Source: an uncultured cyanobacterium | GTDB taxonomy: Bacteria; Cyanobacteriota; Cyanobacteriia; Thermosynechococcales; Thermosynechococcaceae | Reading direction: 5' to 3' | Assembly (NCBI GenBank): GCA_937951315.1 | Contig: CALFCG010000262.1 | Location: forward strand, 1-35,665 | DNA: 35,665 nt | In this document: positions 25,687 through 32,867 of the stretch, piece by piece | Layout: every line of letters begins with the position of its first letter | Numbering within the stretch: the stretch's first letter is position 1 | Program-made: the position numbers and the translations under genes | Notes under the pieces: generated by a model | The model's input: only the letters and a program-made list of their open reading frames with translations | The model's database searches: none | Told to the model about the DNA's origin: nothing

Positions 25687-26037
25687 GCTGTCCGATACGC
25701 TTATCTCCGTCTCATAATGACATGGTGGCTGCTGTCCTTTTAGATGCTGTGAAACTCACTATGAGCAAAGCCCTTCTAACCTGGATTTTGTCTGAAATAT
25801 GGCCCTGGTAAGGTTGTTTCTAGTAGTCCTAGACCTAATATGAGGTTCCGACACTTACCCCCCAAGCGCAAGCGTCAAACTGAATATTTAGAATGCGGCT
25901 GAGCAATGGTTACTATTTTTTAGAGAGAGTAACTATTTTCAAGTTCGTTATTTGAAGTCAACCAATACCTGTTTTCCAATGCGCCTCGGCACCTGCGCTT
26001 GTAAGCTGGTCACAGTTTTCTCGCCCTGCAAATCGTA
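25687..26037. other. Intergenic region before the second secreted-protein cassette
   Basis: This 351-base region between divergent genes holds no gene I can support. It contains the TTACTATTTT-type repeats described separately (25909-25939). The rest is ordinary AT-rich intergenic sequence with small imperfect inverted repeats. Confidence 0.4.
25909..25939 (+). promoter_or_regulatory. Repeated (T/A)ACTATTTT motif upstream of cassette 2
   Basis: GTTACTATTTT (25909-25919) and AGTAACTATTTT (25928-25939) are near-identical direct copies 20 bases apart, about 100 bases upstream of the glycine-zipper gene. The first is identical to one half of the 28-bp palindrome at 18582-18609. They could be binding sites of a shared regulator; this is inference. 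Confidence 0.35.
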
Positions 26038-26370
26038 ATGAGCATTAGTGCCTTTCTTACCGTTGCCCTACCGCTCACTCTTTTGTCCGTGTCTAATCCG
26101 GTTTGCGCACAATACCAATTTGATCCGTCTCCTTCAGAAGGAGAGAAGGTTGCAAATCTCTATTGTCGCAATCTGGCTTATCGATTTGCTGAACGTGAAG
26201 CCTACAGTGGTATTCTGCAGGGCGCTACCAGAGGCGCTGCCCATCGAACAATTTTCGGTGGCATCTTGGGCCGTAGTCCAAGCAAAGTCGCAGTTTTAGG
26301 TTCAATCACTCGCGCCACCCGTCAATCAGAAACTTGGAGATTAACTTACAGGCGAGAATACAGCAACTGA
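26038..26370 (+). CDS. Secreted basic glycine-zipper-like protein, cassette 2
   Basis: A 110-residue protein with a signal peptide (MSISAFLTVALPLTLLSVSNPVCAQ). Its mature part aligns with the cassette-1 protein: YCRNLAYRFAEREAYSGILQGA corresponds to RCTRKAREYARVRSK..., then GAAHRTIFGGILGRSPSKVAVLGSI to the zipper, then RLTYRREYSN to RLFDEKYDEC. It ends just before the second cysteine found in cassette 1; the stop TGA stands where TGC or TGT would give the cysteine, and the frame continues open for nine more codons (SRRNNDFRY) to TAG. It may be nonsense-shortened. The mature chain is basic. An HdeA-like gene starts 50 bases downstream. Confidence 0.65.
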   Translation: MSISAFLTVALPLTLLSVSNPVCAQYQFDPSPSEGEKVANLYCRNLAYRFAEREAYSGILQGATRGAAHRTIFGGILGRSPSKVAVLGSITRATRQSETWRLTYRREYSN

Positions 26371-26420
26371 AGCCGCCGCAATAATGATTTTAGATATTAG
26401 TCAGTTTAAGGATTGTAGAC

Positions 26421-26867
26421 ATGATTAAAAGAGGATTAGAGACAAGGAAGATGAGCTATTTAGTGCTGATTGGTGCTCTCTCTTCAATAAGTATCGGTAC
26501 ACCGGCTCAGGCGCAGACTGCTGCAGAGTCAGAAGATATTATCAACATGCAAACGGTCACTTGCAGAGATTTACTGAAGACAGACGGCGATGATCAACGC
26601 AACACTATCGTTTTTATGCATGGCTATCTCAATGGTAAAGCCGGTGATTCAAAGATTGACGGTCCAGAACTTGCGGAGACGACAGATAGGATCATGGATA
26701 CCTGTGTTGACTCCCCTGACCGTAATTTACTCAGCGTCTTTGAAGAGAATCGTTCATCTTCTCCTAGTCAGTCTATTTCTGAAGAATCTCCTGCTCCGGC
26801 CCAAACAATCCCAGAGCTTCCTGTCTCAAAACCCTCTGTGGTTCCTCCCGTTCAAGGACTCTGGTAG
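26421..26867 (+). CDS. HdeA/HdeB-like small periplasmic protein, paralog 2
   Basis: A 148-residue exported protein. AAGGA lies 8 bases before ATG 26421. The signal peptide ends near TPAQAQ. The mature HdeA-like domain reads INMQTVTCRDLLKTDGDDQ, FMHGYLNGKAGDSKIDGPELAE, MDTCVDSPDRNLLSVFEEN, with the two cysteines conserved. It is nearly the same as paralog 3 in the core (TVTCRDLLKTDG, FM.GY.NG, .D.C.DSPD). It carries a C-terminal proline/serine-rich tail (about 110-148) that the other two lack. It is the second gene of a cassette whose first gene encodes a basic glycine-zipper protein. Confidence 0.82.
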   Translation: MIKRGLETRKMSYLVLIGALSSISIGTPAQAQTAAESEDIINMQTVTCRDLLKTDGDDQRNTIVFMHGYLNGKAGDSKIDGPELAETTDRIMDTCVDSPDRNLLSVFEENRSSSPSQSISEESPAPAQTIPELPVSKPSVVPPVQGLW

Positions 26868-26931
26868 GTTCTACAGATCGCTAGTTCAGAGTGTTGAATT
26901 CAAGGCAAGGAGCGTTGTTTTTGTCTTACAA

Positions 26932-26972
26932 AGTCAGGCTGCAGCCTCTGTCTAAGAAGTCGCAGCCTGACT
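26932..26972. terminator. 11-bp hairpin between convergent cassettes 2 and 3
   Basis: AGTCAGGCTGC (26932-26942) and GCAGCCTGACT (26962-26972) are perfect inverted copies around a 19-base loop. The hairpin stands between two convergent gene sets and could stop transcription from either side. The T-tract is weak in both directions (TTTGT on the minus side), so the call is moderate. Confidence 0.5.
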
Positions 26973-27001
26973 AAGCCTCTGCTGATCAAAATGAAGCAGA
27001 A

Positions 27002-27382
27002 TCAATCATCGTAATAGCAGTTATCGTATTCCCAGTATCCGCCACGGTCTCTACAGATTTGACTGCCGATAATACCACGAATGATTCGCCGTCGGATCAC
27101 TCGCCTTCTATGCTGTCTTATGCCACGAATAATTCGCCGTCGAATTTGACGCCTTTTATGCTGTCTTATGCCTCGTATAATTCGTCGTCTAATGCGACGC
27201 TCTTTTCGAGGATCTCGCCGAGCGATGTCATCTTGAGCTTCAGAATTAATAGATTCAAGATCGGTTATTTCAGTAATCGGATTGTATGCAATGGATCGCG
27301 ACGAAATAACCTCTTTTGCTTCAGCCGGTAAAGCGGTTAGAAGCGCTATGCCAGCCATTAGTGCCGCCAAGGTTTTTTTCAT
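27002..27382 (-). CDS. Secreted arginine-rich repeat protein, cassette 3
   Basis: A 126-residue protein; the longer frame from 27550 is shadow, and ATG 27382 begins a clean signal peptide (MKKTLAALMAGIALLTALPAEA). A short acidic/neutral spacer (about 23-55, ITDLESINSEAQDD) is followed by almost three copies of a 16-residue unit (RRRIIRGIRQHxRR, about residues 62-104). A compact C-terminus (GSQICRDRGGYWEYDNCYYDD) has two cysteines and aromatic/acidic residues. The core is overwhelmingly Arg/Ile and would form an amphipathic or membrane-active cationic helix. I recognise no family. It lies 88 bases downstream of HdeA-like paralog 3 on the same strand. Confidence 0.68.
   Translation of the reverse strand: MKKTLAALMAGIALLTALPAEAKEVISSRSIAYNPITEITDLESINSEAQDDIARRDPRKERRIRRRIIRGIRQHKRRQIRRRIIRGIRQHRRRVIRRRIIRGIIGSQICRDRGGYWEYDNCYYDD
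27071..27199 (-). repeat. 48-bp tandem repeat coding Arg/Ile units
   Basis: About 2.7 copies of a 48-base unit inside the arginine-rich gene encode RRxIRRRIIRGIRQHx. Copies differ at several synonymous positions (CGG/CGA/CGT arginine codons) and at the variable residues K/R and Q/V. The strict period explains what looks like a repeat array; it is coding, not CRISPR. Confidence 0.8.
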
Positions 27383-27470
27383 TAGTGTACCTGCTAATCG
27401 GGATAGGGCGCTGGTCACCCCTTCAAATGTCTCGGTATATAACCTTTCATCAATGGAGGTAGAGAGGCTG

Positions 27471-27791
27471 TTAGCTATTCGCTTCAAAAACGCTGAGTAT
27501 CGTGCTGTCAGGGCTATCGATGCAAGCATCGAGAATTTTTTCTGATGCATCAGCGAGGGCTGGACCGTTGATGGTTAAGTCGCCCTTCGTACCATTGATG
27601 TAGCCATACATAAAGACAAATGTATTTGTTCGATCTTCACCATCGGTCTTCAAGAGATCCCGGCAGGTCACCGTTTTGAGATCAACGATATCGTCCTGTT
27701 CTTCTTCAGGTGCGGGCTGTGCCTGAGCTATTGTGCCAAAACTAACAGCAGCCATTGTGCCGCACAATAATAACCAGCCAAATTTCCTCAT
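27471..27791 (-). CDS. HdeA/HdeB-like small periplasmic protein, paralog 3
   Basis: A 106-residue exported protein. GAGGAA lies 6 bases before ATG 27791, a strong ribosome site, and the signal peptide ends near TIAQAQ. The mature domain reads VDLKTVTCRDLLKTDGEDRTNT, FVFMYGYINGTKGDLTINGP and ILDACIDSPDSTILSVFEANS, with both cysteines. It is closer to paralog 2 than to paralog 1. The gene is the first of a two-gene set with the arginine-rich protein, opposite in strand to cassette 2, suggesting local duplication followed by inversion. The chain is acidic, in contrast to its basic neighbour. Confidence 0.82.
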   Translation of the reverse strand: MRKFGWLLLCGTMAAVSFGTIAQAQPAPEEEQDDIVDLKTVTCRDLLKTDGEDRTNTFVFMYGYINGTKGDLTINGPALADASEKILDACIDSPDSTILSVFEANS

Positions 27792-28017
27792 GATCGTTCC
27801 TCACCCAAATAATGACTATAGTTTCCGTAAGTTTGCGCGTCAGTTGATACGAGCTGCGGTCAACCTATCAAGGTTCGGTTGCGATCGCAACAACCGTACA
27901 CGCACATCAATGCAGCAATTTGGTCACTCTGAGATGCAAACAAGTAACTTTTGCTTACTCCGATAGAAGGTCTGAGCCAACTACCATAGGAGACTAGTAG
28001 TCCATCTAAAAAACATT

Positions 28018-28066
28018 AAGACTACCAGATCGATAACTAACTCTGGTGAAGGGTAGTCTTTTTTTC
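28018..28066 (+). terminator. Strong intrinsic terminator in the leader of the antiporter operon
   Basis: AAGACTACC (28018-28026) pairs perfectly with GGTAGTCTT (28052-28060), supported by an inner CCAGA/TCTGG pairing, and is followed by TTTTT (28061-28065). It stands about 30 bases upstream of the first gene of the operon, with no plus-strand gene before it. A GTAGTC at 27997-28002 could pair with GACTAC of the 5' arm and act as anti-terminator, so an attenuator is plausible. Otherwise it ends a short leader RNA. Confidence 0.75.
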
Positions 28067-28095
28067 AACTGTCTCTTAGAGTTGAGGAGTCTCCA

Positions 28096-28338
28096 ATGGA
28101 AATTGAACGTCCAAATACCAGGGAGCTAACCCCCAAGCAAGCTCAACATCTCGAAAAGCTGAGAGCTTTTGTTACAGCGGCGTTAGAAGACGGCAAGCTA
28201 ACTGAATCAGAAATTGCGGGCATCAAGTCAATCATTGAGGCAGATCACAGCATTACGCTTGAGGAGCTGCGAACGGTTTATGACACTGTCCATGCAGTGA
28301 TGGGAGATGCTGCCCCCACATTGGACTGGCAGAGTTGA
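28096..28338 (+). CDS. Small acidic alpha-helical protein, unknown function
   Basis: An 80-residue protein, ATG 28096 preceded by GAGGAG at about 6 bases. It reads MEIERPNTRELTPKQAQ, then helical LEKLRAFVTAALEDGKLTESE, then EADHSITLEELRTVYDTVHAVMG. The middle segment looks like an EF-hand or TerB-like helix pair but has no canonical calcium loop, and I cannot name a family. No signal peptide or membrane segment is present. It is followed 9 bases later by the Na+/H+ antiporter, so it is probably a co-expressed cytoplasmic partner or regulator. Confidence 0.75.
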   Translation: MEIERPNTRELTPKQAQHLEKLRAFVTAALEDGKLTESEIAGIKSIIEADHSITLEELRTVYDTVHAVMGDAAPTLDWQS

Positions 28339-28347
28339 ACCCCACAA

Positions 28348-30390
28348 ATGACACACAATCTGCTACTCACCACCGAGATTGATATCCTCATTTTGCTCTT
28401 GGTGGCCTGTTTTGCTGCGATCGCCCTTAAGCGTCTTCAGTTTCCCTACACAATTGGCTTAGTGGTCGTTGGTCTCATTCTAGGGGGGGTGGGCCAGCAT
28501 GTCCCTGCCCTAGAGATTGTACAAGCGCTCTCTCTGTCCCACGACTTAATTCTATTTGTCTTTGTCCCACCTCTGATCTTTGAGTCAGCTCTAAATCTAG
28601 ACAGCCGTTTATTGCTCCGAAACCTCGGGCCAACTCTGATACTTGCGGCTCCCGGCCTCTTAATCTCCACCGCAATTGTGGGGAGTCTTTTGAGCTGGGG
28701 AACATCCTTAACGTTGCCCCAAGCGCTCTTATTCGGAAGCCTAATCTCGGCCACCGATCCCGTTGCAGTGATTGCACTCTTTAAAGAGTTAGGTGCACCC
28801 AAACAACTGGCCGTTTTAGTTGAGGGAGAGAGTTTATTTAATGACGTAACGGCAATCGTTTTTTTCAATATTATTCTGGCAACGATTGCAACCGAGGTAG
28901 GGTTTGAGAGAGCTATGATAGCGGCGGGAATAGTGCAGTTCCTCATATCATTTATAGGTGGCGTTTTTGTTGGGGCTATTTTGGGCTATAGTTCCCGATA
29001 TCTAATGGCTCTTGTGAAAGAGAATGTGCTGGTTCTGGCGACGGTAACTACAGTACTGGCCTATGGTGTTTTTCTGCTGGCAGAAGAAGTTTTTGAAGTG
29101 TCGGGTGTCATTGCCATTGTCAGCGCGGGGCTGATGGCTGGGTGGTATAAATCAAATCGATTAAAACCTGAGCCAAGAGCATTTTTAGGTGAGTTTTGGG
29201 AATACGCTGCATTTCTTGCCAACAGCTTAATTTTCCTGCTTGTTGGTTTGACCATTTCTCAATTCCAGCTATTCGGACAGTTGCGACAAACAGAGTCTCT
29301 GCTGACGGCTTTCGGTCTCACGATTGGCGCAATTGTACTCGCTCGTGCTGTGGTTATTTTTGGGTTGATTCCTCTTGTAAATCTAACGAGTGAGTCGAAA
29401 ATCGATCGCCGCTATCAGTTCGTCAGCTTTTGGGGTGGATTGCGCGGAGCCGTGTGCTTAGCCTTGGCCCTCAGCTTGGACTCAGATTTCCCCAATCGGG
29501 ATCTGATTGTGACTTTAACGTTGGGGATTGCGCTATTTACGCTGTTGATTCCTGGGACAACAATTGGTGGATTGATTCGGACCTTCAAGTTGGACCGTCC
29601 TCCTATCATTGACCAGTGGTGTCAAGCGATTGCCAAAGTTGCGGTGAAACGTGCTGTTCTGAAACAGACTCACTTAGTAGAAAGTTTTCAACCTCGTTTC
29701 AATGAAGTGATAAACGAATTCCAACAATGCTATCAGAACGAGCTGCATGAGGCTGAACGGTCATTAGCACATCTCAGAGAGCAAATAGACCTTAATGAAG
29801 AAAATATTCAGCAGTTGGTTTGGCTAACAGCATTGGCCATCGAGCAGAAAAATTACCGAACACTTTATGATCAAGGCTTTATGTCCGAACCAGTGCTCGG
29901 ACAATTTAATGCTCGCAGTATTCTGCTTCAAGATGCTGTGCTTTCTGGGTCAATTCCCTCTCAACCAGCTACCTTTAAACCTGTAGACACTTTTTGGGGG
30001 CATTCTATTCAAAATATTGTCGAACGGCTTGCCCCCAAGAGTTCTTGGCTAATGAGGATGCGATCTCAACTTATAATGTCCCAGTATGAGTATTGGGGAA
30101 TATTAGCACAAACCAGTCAGCAAGTTCCTTTACAGCTTCAGAAATTTGCTGAAGAAGGTGGCCCCACATTCTTATTAGCTATTCAACCCTGCATAAATAT
30201 ATTTGAGCAGGAAAGGATTGACGCTACACTGAAGTGCGATCAGATTTCAGAACAATTTCGAGAAACAACGATCTCATGCCAAATCAAGATTTCAAATCGG
30301 GTTGCTCACTTCTTCCAAGATAAAACAATCAAGCAACTTGTTGCTAAGGGCATAATTAATGAGGAGACGGTGGAGCGGATTCAAAGTTAA
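28348..30390 (+). CDS. Cation:proton antiporter, CPA1 (NhaP/NHE-like) family
   Basis: A 680-residue protein. About 12 membrane helices fill residues 1-410, with the CPA1 signatures ATDPVAVIALFKELGAPKQLAVLVEGESLFNDVTAIVFF (about 132-170); the ND pair marks an electroneutral Na+/H+ exchanger. GGLRGAVCLALALSL (about 362) is the second conserved block. The remaining ~250 residues are a cytoplasmic helical region without recognised domains, longer than in the smallest NhaP proteins. It exchanges Na+ or K+ for H+. It is the second gene of an operon with the 80-residue protein 9 bases upstream, behind an attenuator-like terminator. No strong ribosome site is seen in front of the ATG, which suits translational coupling. 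Confidence 0.9.
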   Translation: MTHNLLLTTEIDILILLLVACFAAIALKRLQFPYTIGLVVVGLILGGVGQHVPALEIVQALSLSHDLILFVFVPPLIFESALNLDSRLLLRNLGPTLILAAPGLLISTAIVGSLLSWGTSLTLPQALLFGSLISATDPVAVIALFKELGAPKQLAVLVEGESLFNDVTAIVFFNIILATIATEVGFERAMIAAGIVQFLISFIGGVFVGAILGYSSRYLMALVKENVLVLATVTTVLAYGVFLLAEEVFEVSGVIAIVSAGLMAGWYKSNRLKPEPRAFLGEFWEYAAFLANSLIFLLVGLTISQFQLFGQLRQTESLLTAFGLTIGAIVLARAVVIFGLIPLVNLTSESKIDRRYQFVSFWGGLRGAVCLALALSLDSDFPNRDLIVTLTLGIALFTLLIPGTTIGGLIRTFKLDRPPIIDQWCQAIAKVAVKRAVLKQTHLVESFQPRFNEVINEFQQCYQNELHEAERSLAHLREQIDLNEENIQQLVWLTALAIEQKNYRTLYDQGFMSEPVLGQFNARSILLQDAVLSGSIPSQPATFKPVDTFWGHSIQNIVERLAPKSSWLMRMRSQLIMSQYEYWGILAQTSQQVPLQLQKFAEEGGPTFLLAIQPCINIFEQERIDATLKCDQISEQFRETTISCQIKISNRVAHFFQDKTIKQLVAKGIINEETVERIQS

Positions 30391-30511
30391 GTGATTAAAA
30401 TAATTCCCTGATCAAGCTCTAGCTTTTCCCCCTTTATCACAATCAATCAGAGAAATCCTTTCAACTTTACTCTCCTAAAAATTAATGATTACTTATCTGG
30501 CCTTGAGTTGA

Positions 30512-30604
30512 TACAGCGGTACACGTATTGATTAGGACATTCAAATGGCTGAACACTATGCCTGCCATAGAAGGCCTGTCCTAATTCAGCCGGGTACTGC
30601 TATA
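30512..30604. mobile_element. MITE-like palindromic element (IS630-type ends)
   Basis: The stretch has long imperfect inverted ends: left TACAGCGGTACACG...GATTAGGACA and right (reverse complement) TATAGCAGTACCCG...GAATTAGGACA, about 30 bases each with a few mismatches. TA dinucleotides flank both. No protein is encoded. Size (about 90 bp), ends and TA target fit a small non-autonomous element of the IS630/mariner type; the end sequence is similar to such ends known in cyanobacteria, a statement from memory. Confidence 0.55.
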
Positions 30605-30625
30605 TCAAGTGGGTAGAAAATTATC

Positions 30626-31762
30626 TCAAAAATTTTTCGCAACTGATCTACAATCCTTCAATGGTTCCATCACCGGAATTTTGAGATCGAAATCGAGTGG
30701 CTCAGGCTGACGAGTCGGATCGAGGCCAAACTTTCCAAAACGATTGAGATGCTCCGTTGGATAGGGACTCATAGACGCAATTGCAGCCGCTTCAAACTCA
30801 TAACCACGCTGACCTAAATCATGGAGAATGCGACTGATCTCCGACACATTATGGAGAATCACACAGTTTGCCACCAAGTGATTGAACTTGATGCGCTTGC
30901 GCTGCTCATCGCGATTATTGACGCCAATGACCTGCTGCTCTCCCCCAAATCCTAGCCACTTCACCAACCGATTCAACGATTCACACTTATTGGTTTCACC
31001 GTGAATCGAAGTGCGCATCAACGGATCATTGATGTACTGCAGCAAGAACTTAGTTCTGAGCACCCCACCTAATTCCTGAAATGCTTTGTAGAGCTTATTG
31101 TCCCGGCTATAGCTACCCAGCTTCCTCAAGATAGTAGATGCCTTAATCTTGCCCGCCTTGATGGAGAGCACCACCCTCAACATATCTGGCAGATGTCTCT
31201 CAATGAGACCCCAATCGGCAACATCTGTGAACAGCCCATCGAGATATTCATACTTCGTTTGGTGCGTAGGTCGATAAAACGTCAGCCCCTGCCAACCGCG
31301 AATTCTCGGCATGAGTGTAATGCCCAATAGGTAGGCAAGGGCAAAAACTGTAGCGCTTTGAGACTGTGTGTCGCCATGAATTGTATCGGGCTGCATGTCC
31401 GATTGATTTTTCAACAAACCATCAAGCATGTAGATCGCCTCCCACACCCCGCATGGAATGAAGTGACTGAAGAGCGCAATGTAGGTGTCAGAGACATGGT
31501 AGTAACCAATACCGCCATAGCCGCCATAGCGGATGTGGTATTCAGCCAATAGATTTTGCTCGTAGATCTTCCACTTCGTTCCATCGACAGCCGCTTTTTT
31601 TCCATCTCCCCAATACTTCGGAAGGGCAAACTCGTTGTAAGCATTGATGATTGCCTCAATGGCTTCGTTGAGCGTGTCTTCCTGGATGTGGCGATTGTTC
31701 ACCCAAGCGATCTGTCGCCGGTCAATGCCTTGAACAGATCGCGACATTTGACTTGGACCCAA
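30626..31762 (-). pseudogene. Tn3-family transposase, C-terminal fragment
   Basis: A 378-residue C-terminal part of a Tn3-type transposase (normally about 950-1000 residues). It carries the DDE_Tnp_Tn3 core: AAVDGTKWKIYEQNLLAEYHIRYGGYGG (first Asp), MQPDTIHGDTQSQSATVFALAYLLG (second Asp), and SIHGETNKCESLNRLVKWL (Glu). The open frame begins at ATG 31762, but similarity (CNLGPSQ) continues upstream without a start codon for at least a dozen codons, to around 31790, where the Tn554-type module begins. The first ~600 residues are missing, so it cannot be functional. No Tn3 terminal inverted repeat was found at its 3' side; a MITE-like element abuts instead. Confidence 0.85.
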
Positions 31763-31820
31763 ATTGCAGTTATGTGGAATTAAAATGGATATAAATCCAT
31801 AACCTGATTGGGATAAAAGA

Positions 31821-32867
31821 ATGTCTGATATTCATTGGCATCGCTATCCAAAAGTTGCCCAATCAACCATGGCAAAAACATGGTTAGAGATTCAATTTAA
31901 TCTCGGTCTTGCCTTGAATACTGTAGAAGCCTATGGGCGAGCACTCGAAGACTTTCATTCCTTTTGCGGCCAGATCTCAATTGAACCTAACCTGGCTAAA
32001 CGAGAGCATATTGCTGCTTACATTCGAGACCTAATGACACGTCCCAATCCACGTTGTTCCAAAGTGGATGTCCTGGAATCAAATGATGGTCTTTCCAATG
32101 CCACGATTCAGCAGCGTTTGACAGCAGTTCGGCTTTACTACGATTTCCTGATGGAAGAAGGTCTCCGTGAACAAAACCCTGTTGGACGAGGGCGATACAC
32201 CCCTGGAAAAGGTTTTGGAGGGGAACGTGGCCGTGGATTGATCCCACGATTCCATAAAATGCCGTGGATTCCCAATGACGCAGAATGGAACCGTATTCTT
32301 GAAGCTACCCGTGTAGAGTCCTTGCGTAATCGGTTGATGCTGGTCTTTTCCTATGATGCTGCTTTGCGCCGTGAAGAACTCTGTAGTCTCAAAACTGGTG
32401 ACATAGATCCTTCCAGTCGTTTGCTTCATATTCGTGCTGAAACAACGAAGAGTCGTAGAGGTAGAGTCGTTCCTTATTCGGTGCAAACAGACGATCTGTA
32501 CCGGGCTTATTTAGTGCACCGACGAAATTTGAGTCACAGTCGTGGTCCACTATTCCTGTCAGAATCGCCTCGTAACCTTGGTCAACCCATATCGATTTGG
32601 ACTTGGTCGAAAGTAATTCAGGGAATTTCAAAGCGTTCTGAGTTAGACCAGTTCTCAACTCACACCCCACGGCACTTATGCTTAACAGATCTTGCGCGTG
32701 CAAATTGGGATATCCACGAAATTGCTACATTTGCTGGTCATCGCAGTATCCAAACGACATTGCTCTATATCCATTTGAGTGGGCGGGAATTAGCTCTCAA
32801 ACTAGAGCAAGGAATGGCTGCAATTCATAGTTGGCGAATACAACAGCTTTCCGAGGTACTTGTATGA
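31821..32867 (+). CDS. tnpA: Tn554-type tyrosine recombinase TnpA
   Basis: A 348-residue site-specific recombinase. An N-terminal SAM-like core-binding domain (about 15-120) is followed by the catalytic domain with RREELCSLKTGDI (first Arg, about 187), HTPRHLCLTDLA (HxxR, about 283-286), AGHRSIQTT (His, about 309) and LLYIHLSG (catalytic Tyr, about 318). Strand exchange occurs through the tyrosine. ATG 31821 follows GGGATAAAAGA at a workable distance. The stop overlaps the tnpB start by 4 bases (ATGA), implying translational coupling. It is intact and probably active. Confidence 0.9.
   Translation: MSDIHWHRYPKVAQSTMAKTWLEIQFNLGLALNTVEAYGRALEDFHSFCGQISIEPNLAKREHIAAYIRDLMTRPNPRCSKVDVLESNDGLSNATIQQRLTAVRLYYDFLMEEGLREQNPVGRGRYTPGKGFGGERGRGLIPRFHKMPWIPNDAEWNRILEATRVESLRNRLMLVFSYDAALRREELCSLKTGDIDPSSRLLHIRAETTKSRRGRVVPYSVQTDDLYRAYLVHRRNLSHSRGPLFLSESPRNLGQPISIWTWSKVIQGISKRSELDQFSTHTPRHLCLTDLARANWDIHEIATFAGHRSIQTTLLYIHLSGRELALKLEQGMAAIHSWRIQQLSEVLV

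Noticed and set aside
25760-25812. A 16-codon ORF (MSKALLTWILSEIWPW) in the spacer before cassette 2
   Set aside because: No ribosome site and no similarity; short ORFs of this size are expected by chance.
27059-27210. Regular 48-bp repeat resembling a short CRISPR array
   Set aside because: The repeat is inside a good reading frame, has no spacers, and its period equals 16 codons of an Arg/Ile protein unit.
27383-27550. N-terminal extension of the arginine-rich protein
   Set aside because: It overlaps the HdeA-like gene in another frame, and the signal peptide starts at the inner ATG 27382.
1-31762. Linking the resolvase tail at 1-44 with the Tn3 transposase at 30.6-31.8 kb as one transposon
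   Set aside because: About 30 kb of ordinary chromosomal genes lie between them and no Tn3-type terminal repeats were found at either place.
32831-32863. Longer N-terminus for TnpB from a TTG
   Set aside because: It would overlap tnpA by 37 bases, while ATG 32864 gives the classic 4-base ATGA overlap and has GAGG upstream.
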